This document shows positions 8,817 to 17,303 of a DNA stretch of 64,000 nucleotides, in pieces; the first letter of the stretch is position 1, and every line of letters begins with the position of its first letter. The stretch covers positions 310,001-374,000 of the forward strand of contig NZ_JAVDQG010000002.1 in the NCBI RefSeq assembly GCF_031454155.1, in the 5' to 3' direction. The position numbers were made by a program, and so were the translations under genes. The notes under the pieces were generated by a model that worked only from the letters and a program-made list of their open reading frames with translations, made no database searches and was not told the DNA's origin. Origin of the DNA: Desmospora profundinema. Lineage in GTDB: Bacteria; Bacillota; Bacilli; Thermoactinomycetales; DSM-45169.

Positions 8817-9809
8817 TTAATGGTCGCCCTGAAGGGACAATCCCATCGCTTTTTTCATATGGGTCAGGGTTTCTGCGGTGGCGGCACGAGCGCGCTTGGC
8901 TCCTGTTGCCAAGATGTCGTCGATCTCCCCGGATTTCATCAAGTTGTGAAAACGCGCCTGCAACGGTTCCAATTCGGCAATTACCGCTTCGGCGGTATCC
9001 ACCTTCAAATGACCGTAGCCTTTTCCCTGATACTTCTCCACCAGTGTATCGATGGAATGGCCGGTCATCGCGCTGTGAATGGTGAGTAAATTGCTCACCC
9101 CCGGTTTCTTCTCGGGATCATACCGAATCTCGTTTTCCGAATCGGTCACCGCCCGTTTAAACTTTTTCAGAATCGATTTCGGCTCTTCCAACAAGCTGAC
9201 ATAGTTGGCCTCGCTGGCAGCACTTTTACTCATTTTCTTCTCCGGGTTGTCCAGCCCCATGATCCGGGCGGTTACCTTTTGAATCCGCACCTCAGGCACG
9301 GTCAAAACGTCCCCGTATTGCTTGTTGAAGCGTTCCGCCAGATCCCGCGTCAGCTCCAAATGTTGTTTTTGGTCTTCTCCCACCGGCACCACATCGGTTT
9401 GGTAGAGCAGGATATCGGCCGCCTGCAAAACCGGATAGGTGAACAATCCGGCAGTGGCGCTCTCCGAGCCCTGCCCTTTGTCCTTAAACTGGGTCATTCG
9501 GCTCAGTTCTCCGATTCGGGCCACACACTGCAACAACCAGGCCCCTTCGGCGTGGTCCGGGTTGTGGGATTGGATGAAGATCGTCGCCTTGTCGGGATCA
9601 AGCCCCGCCGCCACATAAAAACCCGCCAACTCCCGGGTCCGGCGACGCAGCTCTTCCGGATCGCGGGGAACGGTTAAGGCGTGCAGATCGACCACACAGT
9701 AGAAGGATTCCCCTGTCTCCTGCAGCGGAATAAACTGCTTCATCGCTCCCAAATAGTTGCCCAGGTGGGGTACACCTGTCGGTTGCATGCCGGAAAACAC
9801 ACGTGTCAT
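8817..9809 (-). CDS. trpS: Tryptophan--tRNA ligase
   Basis: Class I aminoacyl-tRNA synthetase charging tRNA-Trp. The HIGH-type motif is PHLGNYLGA near residue 16, and the KMSKS loop is KKMSKSAAS near residue 192. The tryptophan-pocket region DVVPVGEDQKQHLELTRD lies between them. Length 330 is typical. The start is the ATG at 9809 behind GGAGTGGATCCT; an in-frame GTG at 9818 lies inside that site. A tryptophan T-box leader lies directly upstream. trpS is not part of this locus in B. subtilis and breaks the holA-rpsT adjacency here. Confidence 0.97.
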   Translation of the reverse strand: MTRVFSGMQPTGVPHLGNYLGAMKQFIPLQETGESFYCVVDLHALTVPRDPEELRRRTRELAGFYVAAGLDPDKATIFIQSHNPDHAEGAWLLQCVARIGELSRMTQFKDKGQGSESATAGLFTYPVLQAADILLYQTDVVPVGEDQKQHLELTRDLAERFNKQYGDVLTVPEVRIQKVTARIMGLDNPEKKMSKSAASEANYVSLLEEPKSILKKFKRAVTDSENEIRYDPEKKPGVSNLLTIHSAMTGHSIDTLVEKYQGKGYGHLKVDTAEAVIAELEPLQARFHNLMKSGEIDDILATGAKRARAATAETLTHMKKAMGLSLQGDH

Positions 9810-9837
9810 AGGATCCACTCCAGTCTGATTAGAAATG

Positions 9838-10105
9838 AAAAAACCCGTCCCAAAAAGGGACGAGTTTCACTCGCGGTACCACCCTGCTTCGCCGTACTAC
9901 GGCGCACTCTCATGATAACGGTCGATCCAACCGGCCCATTCCTTGGCATCCGCCGACGGCGGTGCCCTTCGGAAGGACAGCTCCAAAGCCCATTCACGCG
10001 GGAGACCGGTTGGCTCGCAGCCACCGCCAACTCTCTGGACGGCCCGTCCGCGCTACTCTTCTTTATCATCGCCTGATGTAGACGGGAAACTTCCCCGACG
10101 TTTTC
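9838..10105 (-). promoter_or_regulatory. T-box riboswitch (tryptophan) upstream of trpS
   Basis: On the minus strand the conserved T-box AGGGTGGTACCGCG lies at 9885-9872. It is followed by a terminator stem ACTCGTCCC / GGGACGGGT and a T-run at 9838-9867. The specifier loop reads GTGAATGGGC, giving the codon TGG (9992-9990), which fits trpS. Uncharged tRNA-Trp should pair with the specifier and the T-box and open the terminator. Confidence 0.93.
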
Positions 10106-10111
10106 CCATCC

Positions 10112-10140
10112 ATCATACCGCGTCCATTTGGTGAACGCAA
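10112..10140 (-). promoter_or_regulatory. Promoter of the trpS T-box transcript
   Basis: TTGCGT (10140-10135), a 17-base spacer, and TATGAT (10117-10112) on the minus strand, placing the start of transcription just before stem I of the T-box. Confidence 0.65.
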
Positions 10141-10213
10141 TCCCATTGATCAGTATGATTCCCGTTCCTCATGCTATACTCTTAGGTAGACGAGGTTTGT
10201 GGAGGAATGGAAC

Positions 10214-10714
10214 ATGGGATTTCCTTTTGGTTTAAACCCCCAATGGATCACATGGGGCACCTTGGTGATGGCGGGATTGTTTTTATTTGTGCGGTTGCGT
10301 GCAGCCCGACATCCCACCAATGGTAAAAAGATCATTATGCCCCCGCTGGGAATGAGCACCGGATTCCTCATGTTTCTGTACCCACCCGCCCAAATTCCGC
10401 TCTCGTGGGGAATCGCCGCTTTTTTGACGGGAGCATTCTGCTTCTCTTTGCCCCTGATCTACACATCGCGGTTTGAAGTGGTGGGGCGGAATATTTACTT
10501 GAAGCGTTCCAAAGCGTTTGTCTGGATTCTACTCATCCTCTTGGCGATCCGAATGCTGGCTCATGAATATGTAGAACATCTGATCTCCCTGGAACAGACT
10601 GCCGGTGTCTTTTTCATCCTTGCCTTCGGTATGCTGCTGCCATGGCGACTGGCCATGTACCGGGAGTATACCCGGTTGAGACGCGGTATGTTATTGGTGG
10701 AAAAGGGGAAGTGA
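10214..10714 (+). CDS. CcdC-like multi-pass membrane protein
   Basis: Protein of 166 residues with about four to five hydrophobic helices (WGTLVMAGLFLFVRL, GFLMFLYPPAQIPLSW, FLTGAFCFSLPLIYT, FVWILLILLAIRML, GVFFILAFGMLLPW). The motif RLRAARHPTNGKKIIMPPLG after the first helix and the following GFLMFLYPP match the CcdC family, which neighbours cytochrome c maturation genes in B. subtilis. No ccdA or ccdB is present here, so its role is unclear. The ATG at 10214 is preferred because GGAGG lies 8 bases upstream; the in-frame GTG at 10199 precedes it. Confidence 0.8.
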   Translation: MGFPFGLNPQWITWGTLVMAGLFLFVRLRAARHPTNGKKIIMPPLGMSTGFLMFLYPPAQIPLSWGIAAFLTGAFCFSLPLIYTSRFEVVGRNIYLKRSKAFVWILLILLAIRMLAHEYVEHLISLEQTAGVFFILAFGMLLPWRLAMYREYTRLRRGMLLVEKGK

Positions 10715-10739
10715 GTGCCTTCGACAGGGAGGATTCACC

Positions 10740-10769
10740 TTGAAGGAGTGGCTTTTTAGAGCTCTGTGA
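10740..10769 (+). pseudogene. Nine-codon stub behind a strong ribosome site
   Basis: GGGAGG followed by TTG AAG GAG TGG and a stop after nine codons. A good ribosome site on so short a frame, at the point where base composition turns AT-rich, suggests a gene truncated by insertion of the segment carrying the next gene. It could also be chance. Confidence 0.25.
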
Positions 10770-10847
10770 CGGTCAACGACAACTATTTACTGAAATCATG
10801 TACCCTAAGGACAGATGCTTCAATTACCTTACTTAGGATGGTGGTTC

Positions 10848-11171
10848 ATGAAAAAAGTTTGTTTCTGTAATCAGACCGATCACATTGTTGTTGAAGTAGA
10901 GGTATCTGCTGACCCTGTTTGGTGTGGCAAATGCCAAGCTAATTTAGAGCTTAGTGATTTCCCAGTCTCGGAAGAGTGTAAAAAAGAATTGATACACTGG
11001 AACATGAATTTTGAAAAACACTTGATGGCTCACGAGTATAACGGTGTACACAGAACATTTATAAAAAGGTTGAATGAAGAGGGTCAAAAGTGGACCCAAA
11101 GATTAAGGGAAGAACTTCCTCGCGCTTATACAGTTTCATACCGTCCTTACACCCTGATCACAGAGGATTAG
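10848..11171 (+). CDS. Small cysteine-containing protein, function unknown
   Basis: 107 residues. The N-terminus has CFC and then WCGKCQANLELSDFPVS, an arrangement that could bind one zinc ion through CxC and CxxC. The rest is polar and helical with a KWTQRLREEL segment. I do not recognise a characterised family. Its codons are clearly more AT-rich than the flanking genes, which points to recent arrival. The start ATG has only a weak GGATGG site. It overlaps the end of the opposing DUF523 gene by 4 bases, so both are convergent with no terminator room. Confidence 0.6.
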   Translation: MKKVCFCNQTDHIVVEVEVSADPVWCGKCQANLELSDFPVSEECKKELIHWNMNFEKHLMAHEYNGVHRTFIKRLNEEGQKWTQRLREELPRAYTVSYRPYTLITED

Positions 11172-11623
11172 GGGTTTTCTACCCCTACCTCTTCCGATAC
11201 CACGCGGATGCCGTGACGTCGGAGAAGTGCCGTCGTCACACCGACACCTGCTTTCTTTGTCCCGCTGAATGTGCCATCGTAGATCATGCAACTCCCACAG
11301 GAGGGGCTTCGCTCCTTCAGAATGGCTTCATCAGCATCGACGGCCTGGGCCATCGCCAGGGCTTCCCGGGCTCCGGCCACAAACGATTCCGTGACGTCGC
11401 TCCCCTGCTTGTCGATGACGCGGGCGTTTCCATCCAGGACATCATCCCCGTCTCCTCCCACGATTTCCGCCGGATTGCGCGGGGTGGACAAGCCTCCCAT
11501 CTGCTCGGGACAAACGGGAACCGCTTTTCCCTCCCGAACCAGCCGCTGGATCTCTTCCACCCGGTTGTGCTTCCGATCATACCGGCAGGCGATGCCGGCA
11601 AAACAACCGCTGACGATTTTCAC
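11168..11623 (-). CDS. DUF523 family protein
   Basis: 151-residue protein of the DUF523 family. Typical features are the N-terminal SGCFAGIACRYDRKHN, the PVCPEQMGGLSTPR segment and the cysteine pair in KERSPSCGSCMIYDG; the conserved cysteines suggest metal or cluster binding, but the function is not established. GTG start at 11623 behind AGGAGGG. It lies 40 bases after holA on the same strand and may be co-transcribed with it. Confidence 0.88.
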   Translation of the reverse strand: MKIVSGCFAGIACRYDRKHNRVEEIQRLVREGKAVPVCPEQMGGLSTPRNPAEIVGGDGDDVLDGNARVIDKQGSDVTESFVAGAREALAMAQAVDADEAILKERSPSCGSCMIYDGTFSGTKKAGVGVTTALLRRHGIRVVSEEVGVENP

Positions 11624-11664
11624 TCTGAAACCCTCCTATCGGCCCATAACCGAAAAGATGCGTT

Positions 11665-12717
11665 TTACCCTTTGGATCTGCCGGAAGCCAAAGGGGGGTC
11701 CATCATTTCCAATGATAAAAGCAACCGTTCCACCGCCAACACCTTGTCGATTCTTCCCTTCTTGATGTCATGATCTGCCGCGATGGACCGTTCCAGCAAG
11801 GCCCGCAGGGTTTCTTCCGGAAACGAGCGCCCTTGTTGCAATGCCAACTTGACCGGATAGGGATGGAGGCCGAGCAGAGAGGCAATCTCCCGTTCCGACT
11901 TTCCTTCACGGGCCAGCACCTTCACCTGGAGGAGAATCCGGAACTGGCGGATCACCAACGACAAAATACGGATCGGTTCTTCCCGATTGGCCAATAAATC
12001 GTAAAAGAGGGATAACGCCTCTGCCGTCCGGCGCTGTGCCACCTGGTTGATCAGCTTAAACACATCCTGTTCCAGGGTGCGCGGCACCAGTTCCGCCACC
12101 TCAGCAGGAGTGAGTGTCCCCCCTTTCCCCACATAAGCGGCCAGTTTCTCGATCTCCCCATTTAAGAGCCGAAGGTCCGAACCCACATTTCGGATCAAGG
12201 AATCCGCCGCCTGGGGGTGGGGTGTAAGACCCGCCTGCCGGATCCGCTTGGCCACCCACCGTTCCAACTCTTTGGATTCCAACGGCGGGAAGGCGGCCAC
12301 CCGCGCCTTTTTTTTCAATTCCTTCACCAGCTTTTTTCGGGAATCCAGCTTGGCCGCTTCCACTGTCAGGATCAGGACATTCTCCTCCACCGGTGCCTGA
12401 GCGTAACGCAGGAGTTCTTCCGGCTGATGATCCACTTTGCTTTTTTTGCGGGCCCCCGTCAAAAACCAGGCATGATGGGCCACCACCACCCGTGCCTCTC
12501 CAAAAAAAGAGGCTGTCTCCACTTCCCGGACTACATCCTGGATGGCCGTCTCCTCCAAATCCATCACGGTTTGGCTCCATTCATCCTTCTCGTCAGACAA
12601 CACCCGCTGGCGGATCCAACGGGAGGTTTCTTCCATTAAATACGATTCCGTCCCGTAAAAAAGATACAGCGGGGCGATCTTCCCTTGTTTTAATTCCTGT
12701 GCCAGCTGTTGATCCAT
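11665..12717 (-). CDS. holA: DNA polymerase III subunit delta (HolA/YqeN)
   Basis: Clamp-loader subunit that opens the beta sliding clamp. At 350 residues it has the family layout: N-terminal AAA+-like domain (APLYLFYGTESYLMEE), the central LDSRKKLVKELKK region, and the C-terminal collar helices (RILSLVIRQFRILLQVK). The ATG follows GGGAGACTAAG, one base after the anti-sigma gene's stop codon, so it is read as part of the sigma/anti-sigma transcript or from an internal promoter. In B. subtilis it follows comEC directly; here over 11 kb lies between them. Confidence 0.95.
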   Translation of the reverse strand: MDQQLAQELKQGKIAPLYLFYGTESYLMEETSRWIRQRVLSDEKDEWSQTVMDLEETAIQDVVREVETASFFGEARVVVAHHAWFLTGARKKSKVDHQPEELLRYAQAPVEENVLILTVEAAKLDSRKKLVKELKKKARVAAFPPLESKELERWVAKRIRQAGLTPHPQAADSLIRNVGSDLRLLNGEIEKLAAYVGKGGTLTPAEVAELVPRTLEQDVFKLINQVAQRRTAEALSLFYDLLANREEPIRILSLVIRQFRILLQVKVLAREGKSEREIASLLGLHPYPVKLALQQGRSFPEETLRALLERSIAADHDIKKGRIDKVLAVERLLLSLEMMDPPLASGRSKG

Positions 12718-12718
12718 C

Positions 12719-13411
12719 TTAGTCTCCCACCTTCTCCGATGAGGGGGGCCGATTTCGTTCCCGCGGCCCGCTCATATCGATCCACCGCTCCTCTTCCCGG
12801 TCCGGCCACACCAAGTGAAGATGAAGAACCTCCTCTTCTTCCCAGGAAAGGTGCACCTCGGCTCCTTCCTCCCAAGGACGACTCCGATACGCTTCATTCC
12901 CTTCCGGATCGGTAATGCGGATCTGACCGTCGTCTTGAGTGGCCAGCCAGGAGCCGTCCGGGGACGGCGATGATTGGGGACTGCTGCCGCTTTGAATGCC
13001 AAAAGTAGCCGGCTCATCGGAATGGGCAGGATCCGTTGTCGAATGTTGCTGAACGCCGGTCGTATCAGTCGCGGAATCCCGGGTGTTTTCCGCATCCGTA
13101 CCCATCCACCAAACCAGGAGCAGAGCAGCCGCCATGCCGCCAGCACCCCAGGTAAACCGCTTCATCCCCACCGACCAACGCCGGGAAGGGGCCTTTCGGT
13201 TCCATTCTCCTTCCAACCGATCGACCAACGATACAGGGGGTGTCACCGGGGGAAGGGATGCCAATCGCCGCCCCAGCTCTTGCAACACAGCCCACCGGTG
13301 TTGACAATCGGGGCATGCCGCCAAGTGACGCTGCAGCGCTTGTTCTTCCTCCGGCTGCAAATCCCCGTCCAGGTGACGTTGCATCTGCTCTTCCGCCTGT
13401 CCACACGTCAT
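12719..13411 (-). CDS. Anti-sigma factor with N-terminal zinc finger
   Basis: 230 residues. The N-terminal anti-sigma domain has the ZAS-type zinc motif HLAACPDC (H-x3-C-x2-C) preceded by CGQAEEQMQRHLDGDL. One membrane helix lies around residues 92-108 (GGMAAALLLVWWMG), leaving an outside part that is Ser/Thr/Asp-rich and then strand-rich with many Trp and Glu. The start ATG overlaps the sigma gene's stop as ATGA, so the two are translationally coupled. It should hold the sigma factor at the membrane until an envelope signal arrives; the signal is unknown. Confidence 0.88.
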   Translation of the reverse strand: MTCGQAEEQMQRHLDGDLQPEEEQALQRHLAACPDCQHRWAVLQELGRRLASLPPVTPPVSLVDRLEGEWNRKAPSRRWSVGMKRFTWGAGGMAAALLLVWWMGTDAENTRDSATDTTGVQQHSTTDPAHSDEPATFGIQSGSSPQSSPSPDGSWLATQDDGQIRITDPEGNEAYRSRPWEEGAEVHLSWEEEEVLHLHLVWPDREEERWIDMSGPRERNRPPSSEKVGD

Positions 13412-13938
13412 GGGAGCACCCCTCCTTCCCGATAATCGGACAGCCACTCCATCAATTTTTTTCTTCCCCGGAATAAATGAGATTTGACGGTGTTTACCGG
13501 TATTTCCAGGGTAGACGCAATTTCTTGGTAGGAAAAATCATGGAGATGACGAAGCAAAACGACGGACCGCTGGGGCTCCGGCAGGCGCTGAATCGCTTCG
13601 CGTACATCCGAGTGGATGCCGGAGCGTTCCACCGGATTGCTGCCACCTGCGGCTTCCTCCTTAAAAGGGAGCACGTCCTTTTTGCTCCGGGCATGATCAA
13701 TAGCCGCATTGACGGCAATCCGCTGGGCCCACGTGCGAATGTCGGCATCGCCGCGAAAAGTCCCGAGCTTGCGGTAGATCCGCAGCAGCGCTTCCTGGGC
13801 CGCATCCATGGCATCCTGCTCATGTCCCAAGGTGTAGTAGGCCGTACGGTATACGGGTGCTTCCAGTTCCCTCAGCAACATTACCACTGCTTTCCGGTCC
13901 CCCGTCTGAGCGCGCTGGACGCACTCCCTGTCGACCAC
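13408..13938 (-). CDS. ECF-type RNA polymerase sigma factor
   Basis: Group IV sigma factor of 176 residues. Region 2 includes YRTAYYTLGHEQDAMDAAQE and the -10 recognition segment RTWAQRIAVNAAIDHARS. Region 4 includes LPEPQRSVVLLRHLHDFSYQ and the HTH ending TVKSHLFRGRKKL. GTG at 13938 is preferred: AGGAGGG lies 6 bases upstream, and the in-frame ATG at 13944 is too close to it. Its anti-sigma partner follows with a 4-base overlap. This sigma pair is not part of the B. subtilis comE locus. No obvious autoregulatory promoter was read. Confidence 0.92.
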   Translation of the reverse strand: MVDRECVQRAQTGDRKAVVMLLRELEAPVYRTAYYTLGHEQDAMDAAQEALLRIYRKLGTFRGDADIRTWAQRIAVNAAIDHARSKKDVLPFKEEAAGGSNPVERSGIHSDVREAIQRLPEPQRSVVLLRHLHDFSYQEIASTLEIPVNTVKSHLFRGRKKLMEWLSDYREGGVLP

Positions 13939-14093
13939 ACCCATCCCTCCTATAGATTGGACGCATCGCAAACTGGTAAAGTTGCAGTCGATCCATCGTT
14001 TTTTTTGATTGTATCACAGACCGGCGGCTCCAGGCCGAGGTCGTCGATACATACACCGGAATCCCGCATGATTGGGATCGGAGGAGGGGTCAT

Positions 14094-14156
14094 ATGCCAG
14101 AAAAAACGACGATCGTCGCCGGTGCCACCGGACTGGTGGGCCGCCATTTCCGTTAA
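14094..14156 (+). pseudogene. Truncated 5' end of a Rossmann-fold oxidoreductase gene
   Basis: An excellent ribosome site (GGAGGAGGGG) precedes ATG CCA GAA and 20 codons that spell a classic NAD(P)-binding first strand and loop, IVAGATGLVGRHF, then TAA. The GxxGxxG motif matches atypical SDR/epimerase-like proteins. The rest of the gene is missing, and 60 bases later the 3' end of the sugar permease gene begins. The simplest reading is that the arrival of the sugar-transport cluster removed the gene body. Confidence 0.6.
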
Positions 14157-14215
14157 CCATGGGGAAACACCTGTTGGATCATTGGATCCCTTTTTCACCT
14201 TTATGTTTGCCGTAC

Positions 14216-15040
14216 CTACGACTTGATCGCACCTTTCGTCACGCCGCTGATGATCCATTTTTGCGCGACGATGTATACCAAGATCATGGGAGCCAGTGCC
14301 ATTAAATAAGAAGCAAACGCCAAGTTGTAATTGGTACTGAACTGCCCCTGAAAAATATATTGGACCAACGGAAGAGTGGCCATGTCGGTGTCGCTGATGA
14401 TCACCAGCGGCAGCATGAAGTCGTTCCACGCCCACAGGGCGGTTAATATCCCAACCGTCGCATTCATCGGTGTGAGGAGTGGAAAAATGACTTTCCAAAA
14501 TACACTCCATGTGCTGGCACCGTCCACAATGGCCGCCTCCTCCAGTTCCTTGGGAATCGATTTGATGTAACCCACGTAAAGGAAAACGTTAAAGGCCAAA
14601 CCGTAGACAATATATAACAAAATCAATCCCAGAATGTTATCCATTCCCCATGCGCTGGTTTGTTTCACAATGGGCAGCATAATGATGGGAAACGGAATAA
14701 ACATGGCACTGACAAAATAATAGAACAAGAACTTAAAGAATTTGCGATGCATATTGCGTGCAATCGCATAGGCCACCATGGAGTTGGTCAGCAGGGTAAA
14801 AACGACGACACTGACCGTAATGACGGCACTATTGGTTAAAGCGTTGAAAAAACCCGTCAAGTAAATCGCATCGGTAAAGTTTTCAAAACGCCAGGATTGG
14901 GGTAAGGCCAGCAACGAATCCGCCAATTCCTGCGGTGTTTTAAAGGCGATGGTCACGGTTAAATAAAGCGGAAACAAAATCACAGACGAACCCAGCAGCA
15001 AGAGGATCGTGACCAGCCAGTTGGTTCTGTTTTTTTGCAT
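14216..15040 (-). CDS. Sugar ABC transporter permease (MalG/MsmG-like)
   Basis: Inner-membrane subunit of a carbohydrate ABC importer, 274 residues with six predicted helices. The EAA loop EEAAIVDGASTWSVFWKVIF, which docks the ATPase, lies near residue 175-195. Its start overlaps the previous permease's stop by one base (TAATG). Family: binding-protein-dependent permeases of the CUT1 class, which carry oligosaccharides such as maltodextrins. No ATPase gene is in the cluster; Bacillales often use one shared MsmX-type ATPase encoded elsewhere. Confidence 0.92.
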   Translation of the reverse strand: MQKNRTNWLVTILLLLGSSVILFPLYLTVTIAFKTPQELADSLLALPQSWRFENFTDAIYLTGFFNALTNSAVITVSVVVFTLLTNSMVAYAIARNMHRKFFKFLFYYFVSAMFIPFPIIMLPIVKQTSAWGMDNILGLILLYIVYGLAFNVFLYVGYIKSIPKELEEAAIVDGASTWSVFWKVIFPLLTPMNATVGILTALWAWNDFMLPLVIISDTDMATLPLVQYIFQGQFSTNYNLAFASYLMALAPMILVYIVAQKWIISGVTKGAIKS

Positions 15041-15903
15041 TACAGTTCCACCTCTCTTCTCTGCAGAAGTCGAATCTGAACCACCGAGATGACGAGAATG
15101 ACGATGAAATAGATAACGGCATTGGCGGATTGATATGCAAACTCTCCCCCTTCAAATCCACCACGGTAGATAAGCAGCGAGATGGATTCCGTCGCTTGAC
15201 CGGGACCGCCGCCGGTCAAGGCCATAATGTGGTCGAAAACCATCAAAAAGTTTTTCATCGCCAGTACCATATTGATGGTGAAAAACGGAGCGATCATCGG
15301 AAAGGTAATGCTCCAGAATTTTTGCCACGGGCCTGCTCCGTCGATCTCCCCCGCTTCATACAAATCACCCGGTATGGTTACCAAACCGGCCAGATAGAGA
15401 ATCGTATTAAACGCAACGGCCTGCCAAACCGCCACTATCACAATCCCGATCCAGGCAAAATCCGAATCCCCCAGGATATTCTTTGAAAAAGCAGTGATAC
15501 CCCATGTTTCCGCCAAATCCGGAATAAAATGGGCAAAAATAAAATTAAAAATGTACCCGACGATTAAAATGCTTAAGATGTTGGGCATAAAATAAACGGC
15601 GCGCAAGGTACTCTTAAACTGGATTTTTGAATTTAACCCCAAAGCGATCATCAGACTGATCACATTGACCAAAATCGTGGAAATGATTGCAAATTTAAAT
15701 GTAAAAAAATAAGCATTCAAAGCTCGGTCATCTTGAAAAACATGGATATAGTTTTTTAAGCCGACGAAATTCCAATCCCCGTACCCCTTCCAATCGGTAA
15801 AGCTGTAGTAAATTCCTTGTAAAGATGGATAAGTATGAAAAATAAAAAACAGCATCCATGCAGGAATCGTCATCAGAAAATAAACGACCGTCCGCTGGTT
15901 CAT
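15040..15903 (-). CDS. Sugar ABC transporter permease (MalF/MsmF-like)
   Basis: CUT1-class permease partner, 287 residues, six hydrophobic segments, N-terminal helix TIPAWMLFFIFHTYPSLQ and the EAA loop YEAGEIDGAGPWQKFWSITF. It pairs with the downstream permease (one-base overlap) and the upstream lipoprotein to form the importer. The ATG follows AGGGGATGTTTCGCG. The gene order, binding protein then two permeases, is the usual one. Confidence 0.92.
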   Translation of the reverse strand: MNQRTVVYFLMTIPAWMLFFIFHTYPSLQGIYYSFTDWKGYGDWNFVGLKNYIHVFQDDRALNAYFFTFKFAIISTILVNVISLMIALGLNSKIQFKSTLRAVYFMPNILSILIVGYIFNFIFAHFIPDLAETWGITAFSKNILGDSDFAWIGIVIVAVWQAVAFNTILYLAGLVTIPGDLYEAGEIDGAGPWQKFWSITFPMIAPFFTINMVLAMKNFLMVFDHIMALTGGGPGQATESISLLIYRGGFEGGEFAYQSANAVIYFIVILVISVVQIRLLQRREVEL

Positions 15904-15961
15904 CGCGAAACATCCCCTTGTGTATAAAGTGGGGCATCGATCGATGCCCCCTTTATGCCAA

Positions 15962-17197
15962 TCAACGATTGATGACTTTGTTCCACTCCTGATCCATCTT
16001 GTTTAAGAACGCCTCTTTATCTTTTTTGATCAGGAAATCCTGAATCAGATTATCCGCTTGCATTCCGGGTGGATAATAGTGATCGGGAAAACTGGTGATC
16101 CGTCCTGTTTCAAAGTGGACCTTGATTCCCTCCATGGTCGGCTCTTCTTGAAACACATCTTCTAGGGCAGAAAATGCCGCCTGTTCGTCGATGTACCCTT
16201 GGGCGTTTTCATGATCCAGCATAAACTCGATCCACTTCATGGCCTCTTCCGGATGCTGGATATCCGCTTTCATCGCCAACAGGACGTCCACTCCGGATAC
16301 AAGCTTGTTCTTTTCCGGATCGTTTGTCACCGGCAAAGCAAACACGCCCAGTTGCAGATCCGGATTGGCTTTCTTTATTTCCGGAATCGCCCAATTTCCC
16401 TGAAGGTACATGACGCTTTTGCCTTTGGCGAAGGCATTGTTCCCATCCCCGTAACCGACACCAAAATTATCGTTGTGGCCGTATTCCAGCAGTTGCAGCA
16501 TTTTATCCGCCACCGGGCCGTACGCTTTTTTAAAGCTGGTTTTATCTTCATTTTTCTTTTCGGCAAAATCTTCACCAGCGGTGTTGGCGGCGAGGGAATT
16601 CCAAGGAATCATCGCTGTCCAAGAGTCCTTCAATGTGAAGTAAATGGGCGTTTCACCGGCAGCATCCGCCTTTTCCAGGATTTCTACGAATTCATCCCAC
16701 GTTTTTGGAATGTCCACTCCCAGCTTCTCAAACTTCTCTTTGTTATAGATGACGGTATTGGCGTTGGTCGCATAGGGAATGCCGTAAACCCCTTCCACTT
16801 CATCCCCTGCCAGCTGCCCAATCATTTTGGTATAAGCGGGCTGGATCCCATCGAGAACCGCTTCCTCTGAAAAGTCTTTCAATACACCGGCACGTGCCAA
16901 TTCACCATAGGTGGCATTACCGCCGATCGCCATCAGATCCGGCAGATCGTTTTTGGTCAAGCGGGCTTTAATGACGGTTTCCGCCTCGGGTGGACTGGTT
17001 AGTTTGATCTTGATATCCGGATTCTGCTTTTCAAACTCCCGGATCATTTCTTTGTACGTTTCCACGTTCTCCGATTTGTTAGAGAAAAGCTCCAACTGAA
17101 CTTTCCCGTCATCGTTTTTCCCGGCATTGGAACCGCATCCCGCAAGCACCAGGACGCCGAGGGACAAGGACAAAAAGACTGCAAGCCACTTTCTCAT
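15962..17197 (-). CDS. Sugar-binding lipoprotein of ABC importer
   Basis: Extracellular solute-binding protein, family 1, 411 residues. The signal peptide ends in a lipobox VLAGC, so Cys21 is the likely lipid anchor. Bacterial SBP-1 features follow: IREFEKQNPDIKIKLTSPPE, the conserved PYATNANTVIYNKEKFEKLG and TWDEFVEILEKA. The context (LacI regulator, alpha-glucosidase, permeases) points to alpha-glucosides such as maltose, isomaltose or maltodextrins, but ligand specificity cannot be read from sequence. Start ATG behind AAAGGAGGATTCAC; a LacI-type operator lies about 90 bases upstream. Confidence 0.92.
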   Translation of the reverse strand: MRKWLAVFLSLSLGVLVLAGCGSNAGKNDDGKVQLELFSNKSENVETYKEMIREFEKQNPDIKIKLTSPPEAETVIKARLTKNDLPDLMAIGGNATYGELARAGVLKDFSEEAVLDGIQPAYTKMIGQLAGDEVEGVYGIPYATNANTVIYNKEKFEKLGVDIPKTWDEFVEILEKADAAGETPIYFTLKDSWTAMIPWNSLAANTAGEDFAEKKNEDKTSFKKAYGPVADKMLQLLEYGHNDNFGVGYGDGNNAFAKGKSVMYLQGNWAIPEIKKANPDLQLGVFALPVTNDPEKNKLVSGVDVLLAMKADIQHPEEAMKWIEFMLDHENAQGYIDEQAAFSALEDVFQEEPTMEGIKVHFETGRITSFPDHYYPPGMQADNLIQDFLIKKDKEAFLNKMDQEWNKVINR

Positions 17198-17224
17198 GTG
17201 AATCCTCCTTTTTACTAATAACAG

Positions 17225-17242
17225 ATAAATACGAATATTTAT
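17225..17242. promoter_or_regulatory. AT-rich palindrome before the binding-protein gene
   Basis: ATAAATA and TATTTAT (17225-17231 and 17236-17242) around a 4-base centre. It lies about 30 bases upstream of the lipoprotein start and could form a leader hairpin or a protein site; not assigned. Confidence 0.3.
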
Positions 17243-17283
17243 GTCATTATCACTTGAACGTGTTTTTCGAAAAAATATAGGAA

Positions 17284-17297
17284 GGAAAGCGCTTACG
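17284..17297. promoter_or_regulatory. LacI/CcpA-type operator upstream of sugar importer
   Basis: GGAAAGCGCTTACG, close to the LacI-family/cre consensus with the central CG. It lies between the lacI-type gene and the importer genes it probably controls. Confidence 0.6.
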
Positions 17298-17303
17298 GTG
17301 TGA

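Noticed and set aside
9838-10105. Considered as a tRNA-like or small RNA gene
   Set aside because: The T-box sequence, TGG specifier and terminator explain it as the trpS leader.
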